From positions 1 to 39,633 of the forward strand of contig DDTF01000028.1 in assembly GCA_002345965.1 (NCBI GenBank): a DNA stretch of 39,633 nucleotides. Direction: 5' to 3'. The DNA comes from Flammeovirgaceae bacterium UBA2371. GTDB taxonomy: Bacteria > Bacteroidota > Bacteroidia > Cytophagales > Cyclobacteriaceae. Shown piece by piece: positions 33,145-39,633 of this stretch. Below the pieces are notes generated by a model that saw nothing but the letters and a program-made list of their open reading frames with translations, was not told the origin of the DNA and did no database searches. Both the position numbers and the translations under genes were made by a program. Positions within the stretch are counted from its first letter, which is position 1. Each line of letters opens with the position of its first letter.

Positions 33145-36100
33145 TTAATTCTTAAATAAACTAAAGTTAGAATCTGTCACCGCCTTCTTGAAAGCCTCCC
33201 ATTCATTGCTAAAGAAAGCATCTACCTCATCCATCACCGGCTTGATGTTTCTCTCTGTAACGGCCAACGCTCTTTTTTGTGTTTCAGTAACAGGGTAGGT
33301 GGTGTCCTGTAAAAATCTTCTGCTGGTCGACAATTGTTCTGTTACCAGATTAGGATCATCACTGAAGCCCTGAATGTCTTCTCTCGGATTAATCCTAAGT
33401 ATCAGCTGATTGATTTTGGATTTCACAGAGTCAGCATTTTGCTTCAGGGAATTGTTGACTGCGCTCTTCTCCATTGATTTTAACTGGTTCAATATCAAGT
33501 CTGCTGTTTCTTTGGCGTCCTTCAACCGATCTGTTTTTGCGGTGGCGTTTTCTGCCAGTGCATTGAACTTATCAATCAACGCAGCTTTTTCTGTCATCTC
33601 ACTTAGTGTCATGGAGATGTTGGGATCCAGCTTTACTTCTACTTGTGTTGAATCTTTGTAATTGTTGTAAGCGATCACCACTTTATAATTGCCGGGCGTT
33701 ACGCTTCGGCCTCCTCGTTCGGCTGCATCAGGTTTGGGTTTGTTGCTGTCGGGCATGCGTGTTCCTTTCACATCCAACTCCCACCAGATGCGGTTAAAAC
33801 CTTTCTTGGGTTGTTGTTTGAGGGTGCGTATCAATTGATTGTAATTGTCGTACACCATGATGGATGCTTTTGCTGAATCCTTTTCATTGGTAACTTTTTT
33901 CAAATCCTTGACGAAGTAGGTGAGCATGGCTCCGGGTTTTCTGTTCTCCCCTTCATACAATCCGTCCCCCGTACTGCGATAGCCACCGGCTTCTCCCTGA
34001 TTGATCAGGTAGGCGGTGGGTGCTTCAATTACTTTTATGTTCTTTGTTAAGGTGGTAGTGTACCCACTCCTGGCCAACTCACGCAAAGGGCGGATGTCGT
34101 CCAAAATCCACACGGCCCTGCCGAATGTGCCCAGCACCAGGTCCGCCTCTCTCTCTTGTATCTGCATGTCCATAGTAGATACAGTAGGATATCCGCTGGT
34201 CCACTTGGTCCATGTTTTCGCATCATCGATTGACACATAAAGTCCGTATTCAGTGCCAAGGAACAACAGGTTGGGAACTACCGGATCCTGAATCATGGAA
34301 AGGGTATATCCATAAACGTTTTGATCTATGCGCGTCCAGGTTTTACCCATGTCTTTGGTGCGATACAAATACGGATTCCAGTCGTTTTGTCTGTAGTTGT
34401 TGATCACCACAAATGCTTCGTTGACATTGTAGGTGGAAGCTCTGATTTGAGCAATCCATGCATTTTTGGGTGCACCGGGCATCTTGCTTATCAAATTTGT
34501 CCAGGTTTGACCGCCATTGGTTGTCAATTGCACGTTGCCATCATCGGTGCCTACCCACATTACTCCTTTTTGCAACGGGCTTGGCGCAATGGATAATATG
34601 GTAGTATGATTTTCAGCACCACTGTTGTCTAAGGATAAACCTCCTGTGGTGGCCTGCTTTTGTTTTTCCTTGTCGTTGGTGGTCAGGTCCGGAGATATTT
34701 TTTCCCAGGTAGCTCCACGGTCGGTAGATTTCATTACGTATTGAGTGCCAACGTAAATAGTAGTTTTGTCGATGGGATCGATGGCAAGTGCTGCATTCCA
34801 GTTGAAGCGCAATTCTTCACCACTGGCAAGAAAAGGTTTGATGGATTGTCGACTGCCCGTTTTTAAATCGTAACGAGAGATATTTCCTCCCTGAGATAAA
34901 CTATAACCATAACGGTCTTCGCTCATCGGGTCAGGGGCCACATCAAAACCATCGCCACCACCTACACGATCCCAGTGCATGTTGCGGATGCCGTACCTTC
35001 TCCATACCTGGCTGGGGCCGCGCCATGAGCCATTGTCTTGCAATCCACCGTACACATTGTAGGGCAGTTGATTGTCTACGTTGATGTGATAGAATTGTGC
35101 CAGCGGCATGTTCTCTACAAAGCTCCATGTCTTGCCGCGATCGCGGGAGATTACCGCGCCACCATCATTGCCACAGATGAGAAAGCTCGGATCCTGTGGG
35201 TGTACGTACCACGCATGGTTGTCTACGTGTACCAATCCCGGATCAATCAGCCGCTCAAAGGTTTTTCCTCCATCGTTGCTAACATCCACATAAGTGTGCA
35301 GGTTGTAGATTCTGTTTTCGTTTTGCGGATCCACGAAGAGGTCGGCATAATAGAAGGGACGACCACCAATGTTCTTGGTGGACACCAGGTTCCAGTGCTC
35401 TCCGCCATCTTCCGATTTATACAGGCCTGTTTTCTTGGCTTCCACCAACGCGTACACGATGTTGGGGCTGCTGGGGGCAATGGCCAAACCTATTCTTCCC
35501 AGATCACCTTTTGGCAATCCGTTTGTCTCTGTTTTCTTCTTCCATGTTTCTCCTGCATCATAAGAGATGTACAAACCTGATCCCGGCCCACCGGAGTTGA
35601 AATACCATGGCCACCTTCTGTGTTCCCACATGGCAGCAATAATTTTGTTGGGATTAGAGGGGTCAACCACCATGTCGCCTATACCGCTCTTTGCATCTAC
35701 ATACAAGGTCTTTCTCCAGGTTTTTCCTCCATCAGTGGTTTTGTAGACACCGCGATCCTGCTGCTCTCCCCACGGTGAACCGATGGCACCTACGTATACA
35801 ATATCAGGATTGTCGCGGTGGATGATCACGCGGTGAATGTTTCTGGTGCCTTCCAGTCCCATGTGCATCCACGATTGGCCACCATCAATACTTTTGTAGA
35901 TACCGTTACCGCTGTTGAGACTGTTGCGCGGATTGCCTTCTCCAGTGCCGATCCATATCTCTGCCGGATTCTTTTGATTGACGGCTACGGCTCCAACAGA
36001 AGCAGCCTTCTCATTTTCAAAGATGGGCTTAAAGCTGGTACCTCCATTTTCTGATTTCCACAACCCACCGGATGCCGTACCAATAAAGATAATGTCAGGA

Positions 36101-36261
36101 TTGGTCTCTACCACATCGATGGCGGTGACGCGGCCACTCATACCAGCAGGGCCAATGTTGCGGGGTTTAATATCCTTGAACAAGGACATGTCCAGCTGCT
36201 GGGCAAACAGCGAACTTGTAACTAATAAACCTGCGAGAAGGGAGATAATGGTTCTAAACAT
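33145..36261 (-). CDS. Secreted Asp-box (BNR/sortilin-like) propeller protein
   Basis: A 1038-residue exported protein. A signal peptide ends near residue 20 (SLFAQQ). The rest up to about residue 730 is built from repeated Asp-boxes (S/T-x-D-x-G-x-x-W/F): SENGGTSF, SIDGGQSW, TTDGGKTW, SYDAGETW, SEDGGEHW, SNDGGKTF, SRDRGKTW, STDRGATW, TTNGGQTW and TKDMGKTW are all visible. This matches sortilin/VPS10-type or BNR-repeat propellers, often annotated as glycosyl hydrolases in Bacteroidota. The C-terminal quarter is alpha-helical with a beta-rich segment. No catalytic site can be identified, so enzyme activity is unproven. It is monocistronic as far as can be seen. Confidence 0.85.
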   Translation of the reverse strand: MFRTIISLLAGLLVTSSLFAQQLDMSLFKDIKPRNIGPAGMSGRVTAIDVVETNPDIIFIGTASGGLWKSENGGTSFKPIFENEKAASVGAVAVNQKNPAEIWIGTGEGNPRNSLNSGNGIYKSIDGGQSWMHMGLEGTRNIHRVIIHRDNPDIVYVGAIGSPWGEQQDRGVYKTTDGGKTWRKTLYVDAKSGIGDMVVDPSNPNKIIAAMWEHRRWPWYFNSGGPGSGLYISYDAGETWKKKTETNGLPKGDLGRIGLAIAPSSPNIVYALVEAKKTGLYKSEDGGEHWNLVSTKNIGGRPFYYADLFVDPQNENRIYNLHTYVDVSNDGGKTFERLIDPGLVHVDNHAWYVHPQDPSFLICGNDGGAVISRDRGKTWSFVENMPLAQFYHINVDNQLPYNVYGGLQDNGSWRGPSQVWRRYGIRNMHWDRVGGGDGFDVAPDPMSEDRYGYSLSQGGNISRYDLKTGSRQSIKPFLASGEELRFNWNAALAIDPIDKTTIYVGTQYVMKSTDRGATWEKISPDLTTNDKEKQKQATTGGLSLDNSGAENHTTILSIAPSPLQKGVMWVGTDDGNVQLTTNGGQTWTNLISKMPGAPKNAWIAQIRASTYNVNEAFVVINNYRQNDWNPYLYRTKDMGKTWTRIDQNVYGYTLSMIQDPVVPNLLFLGTEYGLYVSIDDAKTWTKWTSGYPTVSTMDMQIQEREADLVLGTFGRAVWILDDIRPLRELARSGYTTTLTKNIKVIEAPTAYLINQGEAGGYRSTGDGLYEGENRKPGAMLTYFVKDLKKVTNEKDSAKASIMVYDNYNQLIRTLKQQPKKGFNRIWWELDVKGTRMPDSNKPKPDAAERGGRSVTPGNYKVVIAYNNYKDSTQVEVKLDPNISMTLSEMTEKAALIDKFNALAENATAKTDRLKDAKETADLILNQLKSMEKSAVNNSLKQNADSVKSKINQLILRINPREDIQGFSDDPNLVTEQLSTSRRFLQDTTYPVTETQKRALAVTERNIKPVMDEVDAFFSNEWEAFKKAVTDSNFSLFKN

Positions 36262-36340
36262 AACGGTAGGATTTTAACGTACGCTAATTAGATAATTTTC
36301 GTCTGTAGCGCAAGGAAGAATATTATGGGAGGCGAGCCTG

Positions 36341-37540
36341 CTAGGACTTTAGCCAACGTTCGTATTGATAGCGCTTATTCGCCTGGTTGTCTTCTCGCTT
36401 GGTGGCTGCCAAATGGATGGCATCTCTTTGTTTTACCCGATAGCCCATCAGGTGCAGAAAGTCTTTGGCCATGAATCTGGCAATGCGCTTGTTTACCCAG
36501 AGTGTCTTTTTTTTGTCATCATGCCAGCTGAAGCCCGGCAGCAGGGCCAGCAGCGCATCCAGTCTTATTTTGCGCACGAGGGCTGAGGCTTTCAGATAAA
36601 AATATGGAATGTGCTTAATGATAAAATACCCGTCATTGCCCTGCGGTTGATACAAAGGCATAAAAATCTTACCTTTTTCTGGTGCGACCAACGGTTGATG
36701 GTTGGACAATGCGAGGAGCTGACCTTTGGAGATGGACTGAAAGCTCTTGAAGCCATTGTTCATGATGAAATGTTCACCATACCCGATTTCATGCCGATGT
36801 GTAATTTCATACACTTGTTTTTCTGGTTGTGTTTCAGTGAGGACATGGGTTGCTAAAGATTGGTACAGTGTCTTTGAAATCACTTCCGTGATCTGCAGTG
36901 ATTTGTAGATGAAGGCCACATGCTTTTCAATCGAAGCAACTTCATCGTGTTGTCCAGCTTCAAAGCCAATGGAGACATATCCCATTTGATTGATGTAGCT
37001 GAGTATAGGGCCATCCAGGTATTCTTCGATACCCAGTATTACCGGTACGGAATAGCGGAGCGAAAACTTTCTGTTCAGCAACGTGTCGTTGATGGTAATA
37101 AAGGGGATGCTGTCGCTGGAGGTGGTGTGAAGATCGAAAAAATAAAAAGGTCCTTTGCTGGTGGAAGTAATCTTTTTCAGTATTTCCAAAATCATCGTCT
37201 GTTCCCGGTGTTCTGTGGAGTTGACAGCAACCCGTGAAATAAATCCTTTGCTCACGTACGCACGCGTCCAGATGCGGTTGAGGTCGTAGTCGATGTAGCG
37301 AACGCCTTTTTTTAACGCAGGTAAGTTACCTGCGATGGCGATGACTTTGCCTTTCAAAGAATGACCGTTGGCAGAGAGGGTGTCCATCACTTTTTTCAAA
37401 GCAAATACGCCAGAGGGTTCATTACCATGAATGCCCGCAAAAAAAATGAGCGTGGGGCCAGAACCATCACCCTTCAGTTCTCCGATAATTCTGTTTATCG
37501 TTATCGTTTGTGTTAATGCTTTGCTGAATACTTCTGTCAT
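36341..37540 (-). CDS. Aspartoacylase/succinylglutamate desuccinylase-like M14 deacylase
   Basis: A 399-residue zinc enzyme of the AstE/AspA branch of M14. The zinc motif HxxE is His38 and Glu41 in GIHGNEPSG. The substrate-binding Asn-Arg in DYDLNRIW, the later zinc histidine in FFDLHTTSS and the catalytic-type Glu in SIGFEAGQH are present. A C-terminal tail of about 90 residues is extra. Such enzymes remove acyl groups from amino acids or cleave amide-linked side chains. Its start (37540) overlaps the stop of the GCS2-CBS gene in ATGA, so the two are coupled and probably act on one product: one forms, the other cuts, an amide bond. The substrate is unknown. Confidence 0.85.
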   Translation of the reverse strand: MTEVFSKALTQTITINRIIGELKGDGSGPTLIFFAGIHGNEPSGVFALKKVMDTLSANGHSLKGKVIAIAGNLPALKKGVRYIDYDLNRIWTRAYVSKGFISRVAVNSTEHREQTMILEILKKITSTSKGPFYFFDLHTTSSDSIPFITINDTLLNRKFSLRYSVPVILGIEEYLDGPILSYINQMGYVSIGFEAGQHDEVASIEKHVAFIYKSLQITEVISKTLYQSLATHVLTETQPEKQVYEITHRHEIGYGEHFIMNNGFKSFQSISKGQLLALSNHQPLVAPEKGKIFMPLYQPQGNDGYFIIKHIPYFYLKASALVRKIRLDALLALLPGFSWHDDKKKTLWVNKRIARFMAKDFLHLMGYRVKQRDAIHLAATKREDNQANKRYQYERWLKS

Positions 37541-39399
37541 TGAAGGCGTGTAACTATGTCGTTGCGGGTAATGATGCCTACTAATTGGCCATGGCCAATC
37601 ACGGGCAGACACCCTATTTTTTTGTTGAGCATGATCTCAGCGGCTTCTTCCACCATTAGATCCGGGTGGGTCGTAATCACTTCCCGAATCATGATGTCCT
37701 TTACCTCTGTTAATCCGTCCTTTTGACTATCGAAGTCCACTGCATTTTTGTGGGTGAGTATTCCTACCAGCCTTTTCTCCGAGTCGGTGACGGGCACATG
37801 ATGGATGTTCTTCCACTTCATAATGTGAAACACCAGGTCGGCAAGATCATTAGGGTGCACCGTAAAGATGTGGGTCGACATGACTTCATGCACTTTCTTG
37901 TTGAAATGATCCGGGTACTTTGCTGGCGGTACTTTCAGTTCTTCCCATTCGTGTACGGGTTTTTGGTTTTGCTGATGGCCATGCATCACTTCGGTAAGCG
38001 CCTTCAGGGCATCGTCTTTTTTCAATTTCTTTTTAAGATTGCGATAGGCTTTTACCGTCCACGAAGCACCTGTGTTCCGGGTTGTTCTCAACTCAATGAT
38101 TTGCAGGTAATGGCTGATGTCCTTTTCGTTTACTTTGGCTTTGCGCAACCCGGCATAGGCGAGGGGAAGCAATTCCTTTCGCACCAAATCAGTTGTGGAT
38201 ATAGATTGTCCCATCCACTGCAGCTGCGACTCTTTGCCACTGCGAGCTGCTTTATAGAAGTTTTCCTTCGCTTCCAAAAAATCCATGTGATCTTCTATGC
38301 GATCGTATTTCTCCGGACGACCCAGCATCAGTCCGATCCAGAATGCGAAGTTGGCAATTTCATCTTCTATGGAAGGTCCCGCGGGAAGGTAACGATTCTC
38401 TATTCTCAGGTGGGCCTTGTCCTTGTCGGTGCCATAGCAGGGACGGTTCCAGCGATAGACAGTGCCGTTGTGTACGCGCATGGCACGTAGTGTTGGGATT
38501 TTCCCATCGGCCAAATCCTGCAGGGCATCGTCATGGGCTTCGCCCATTAATAAGATACGATGACGGGCAATGTCGTCTTTAAAGATATTGACAATTGAAT
38601 CACGCAACCACTCCGTACCAAATGCCACGCGGCCTTCCTGGTCGGACAGCAAGTAAGAAGCCTGCCGCGTGTCTACACTTTGCTGAAACAAGGCGATGCG
38701 TGTTTCACTCCACAGCTCGCGGCCCAGCAACATGGGGCTATTGGCACAAATGGAAAGCACAGGACCTGCAATGGCCTGCGCCCAATTGTAGCTGGCTACC
38801 ATGTCATCGGGATCTACCTGCAAGTGCATTTGGAAGCTGGTGTTACAGGCTTCGAAGAGGATGGAGTCGTGAAGGACACTCAGCTCGTCCACTCCACGCA
38901 AGTGCAAATTGAAATCAGTACCCCGAAGGTTACACATGATTTCGTTGAGTTGATAATAGCGATCTATAGGGGTGAGGTATTTGAGGTCCAGCTCCTGTTT
39001 TCTGATGGTGGGCAATATGCCTGCCAATACAATCTGACTATCGTAGCGACTGGCTGCTGCCCGCGCTTTCTCCAGCAAAGCCGATAACTGTTGATGGCAC
39101 TGCGTAAAACAATCACCTGTAACTTCCAGTGGATCCAGGTTGATTTCCAGGTTGTAACGGGCAAGCTCTGTGGTGAAGTGTGGATCGTTGATTTCTTTCA
39201 GTACTTCCAGCGCTGTGGTGGCCGGACTGAAATCAGGTTTTACAAGGCAGAACTCCTGTTCGGCACCCATGCGTGTAATGCCTTTTTCGAACAGACGATT
39301 TTCAATCATCAACTCCAATGCATCAATGTCTTTGAGCAGGTAACTGATGAATTGTGCACGATTGGCGTCTTCTATTTTCTTAACCTTGAAATCTCCCAT
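37537..39399 (-). CDS. GCS2-type carboxylate-amine ligase with two CBS domains
   Basis: A 620-residue fusion. The N-terminal part (about 1-470) is a glutamate-cysteine-ligase-2-like carboxylate-amine ligase with catalytic acidic residues Glu47 and Glu49 in RMGAEQEF and ELARYNLEINLDP. Two CBS domains follow (about 495-620; HHVPVTDSEKRLVGILTHKN and CLPVIGHGQLVGIITRND), which usually bind adenine nucleotides. The ligase probably joins a carboxylate to an amine using ATP, with the CBS pair as an energy sensor. Substrates are not known; glutathione-type synthesis is possible but unproven. Start ATG 39399; the upstream start at 39411 is TTG. It is coupled to the M14 deacylase downstream. Confidence 0.85.
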   Translation of the reverse strand: MGDFKVKKIEDANRAQFISYLLKDIDALELMIENRLFEKGITRMGAEQEFCLVKPDFSPATTALEVLKEINDPHFTTELARYNLEINLDPLEVTGDCFTQCHQQLSALLEKARAAASRYDSQIVLAGILPTIRKQELDLKYLTPIDRYYQLNEIMCNLRGTDFNLHLRGVDELSVLHDSILFEACNTSFQMHLQVDPDDMVASYNWAQAIAGPVLSICANSPMLLGRELWSETRIALFQQSVDTRQASYLLSDQEGRVAFGTEWLRDSIVNIFKDDIARHRILLMGEAHDDALQDLADGKIPTLRAMRVHNGTVYRWNRPCYGTDKDKAHLRIENRYLPAGPSIEDEIANFAFWIGLMLGRPEKYDRIEDHMDFLEAKENFYKAARSGKESQLQWMGQSISTTDLVRKELLPLAYAGLRKAKVNEKDISHYLQIIELRTTRNTGASWTVKAYRNLKKKLKKDDALKALTEVMHGHQQNQKPVHEWEELKVPPAKYPDHFNKKVHEVMSTHIFTVHPNDLADLVFHIMKWKNIHHVPVTDSEKRLVGILTHKNAVDFDSQKDGLTEVKDIMIREVITTHPDLMVEEAAEIMLNKKIGCLPVIGHGQLVGIITRNDIVTRLQ

Positions 39400-39507
39400 A
39401 GGCAGTATCAATAACCAACTTTCAAACTAGTGGCTTTGAGGGATTTTCAGTATGACGTGGGTCAGGTTGGCGACTGACTTTTAGCCAACAACTATGCTAT
39501 TAGCGAA

Positions 39508-39633
39508 TTACTGCTCATGGATAACAATAGGAGCGCTCAGGCAACTGTCGGGAATCTTGAAGGCGTCAACCAGCGGAACGGCTTCCTGTCTGATTTCCCA
39601 GCATAGCTTGTTGATGAGCTTGCGAATGGCTTT
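39508..39633 (-). CDS. Acyl-CoA oxidase-like protein, C-terminus (partial)
   Basis: The last 41 codons of a gene that begins beyond the window edge. The visible tail LCWEIRQEAVPLVDAFKIPD followed by SCLSAPI resembles the C-terminus of acyl-CoA oxidases and related acyl-CoA dehydrogenases (VxLVDAFxxPD). The first step of beta-oxidation is the likely role. The stop codon is at 39508-39510. It runs on the same strand as the GCS2-CBS gene but 108 bp upstream of it, so a shared transcript is uncertain. The call rests on a short match. Confidence 0.6.
   Translation of the reverse strand, partial: KAIRKLINKLCWEIRQEAVPLVDAFKIPDSCLSAPIVIHEQ

Noticed and set aside
35038..35580. 180-codon open frame on the plus strand
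   Set aside because: It lies opposite the Asp-box protein gene, whose repeats are clear; the frame shows no family resemblance.
37723..38490. 255-codon open frame on the plus strand
   Set aside because: It is antisense to the well-supported GCS2-CBS gene and has no domain of its own.
1..39633. tRNA, rRNA, CRISPR arrays, IS elements, prophage genes
   Set aside because: I looked for these and saw no sequence supporting any of them, although I could not run a dedicated search.

Overview
The window looks like a chromosomal segment of a Bacteroidota bacterium, most likely a member of Cytophagales. The reasons are the gene content (a TPR/PD40/OmpA protein with PorE-like architecture, several secreted S9 and M14 peptidases, an Asp-box propeller protein, DUF2911, DUF819, DUF2975/YozG and a Crp-like regulator of the Bacteroidota type), the scarcity of Shine-Dalgarno sequences, and promoter candidates that fit the Bacteroidota -33 TTTG / -7 TAnnTTTG pattern. 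I see no phage, transposase, integrase, rRNA, tRNA or CRISPR array. Coding density is high, and the only gene-free stretch above 300 bases is 5422-5913.

Layout, left to right. 1-1.5 kb: a DUF2975 membrane protein with its small XRE regulator, then a VOC protein. 1.6-6.3 kb: a secreted S9 peptidase, a membrane-anchored amidohydrolase, two small membrane proteins and a featureless gap. 6.5-8.1 kb (minus strand): an ABC-F ATPase whose second nucleotide-binding domain has lost its Walker A motif. 8.3-12.6 kb: a MarR regulator followed by a three-gene operon of lysine 2,3-aminomutase (ablA/kamA), a sodium:solute symporter and beta-lysine N-acetyltransferase (ablB). This is the pathway to N-epsilon-acetyl-beta-lysine, a compatible solute best known from methanogens. 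A perfect 18-bp palindrome lies between the predicted -33 and -7 elements of the operon.

12.7-17.8 kb: a FadI-like thiolase diverges from an alpha/beta hydrolase; RidA-like and DUF819 genes run on the minus strand, divergent from a Crp-like regulator, a DinB-like protein and a small membrane protein. The unit ends in an unusually structured stretch with a strong terminator (17.77-17.93 kb). 17.9-20.3 kb (minus strand): a Cys-containing unknown, a CDGSH Fe-S protein, a membrane-anchored amidohydrolase and a DUF2911 protein. 20.4-23.8 kb: an S9 peptidase, a DUF4440-type lipoprotein and a methyltransferase, tightly coupled. 23.8-25.9 kb (minus): the PorE-like OmpA protein. 26.1-29.4 kb: polyphosphate kinase 1 and an alpha/beta hydrolase-OsmC fusion.

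A 21-bp inverted repeat separates these from a minus-strand M14 peptidase with an altered zinc motif and an NADPH-dependent FMN reductase. A SemiSWEET transporter, a large secreted Asp-box protein, and a coupled pair (GCS2-type carboxylate-amine ligase with CBS domains plus an aspartoacylase-like M14 deacylase) follow. The window ends in the C-terminus of an acyl-CoA oxidase-like gene.

The best candidates for something under-described are the palindrome-controlled ablA-symporter-ablB operon, the ligase-CBS/deacylase pair, and the structured element at 17.77-17.93 kb.
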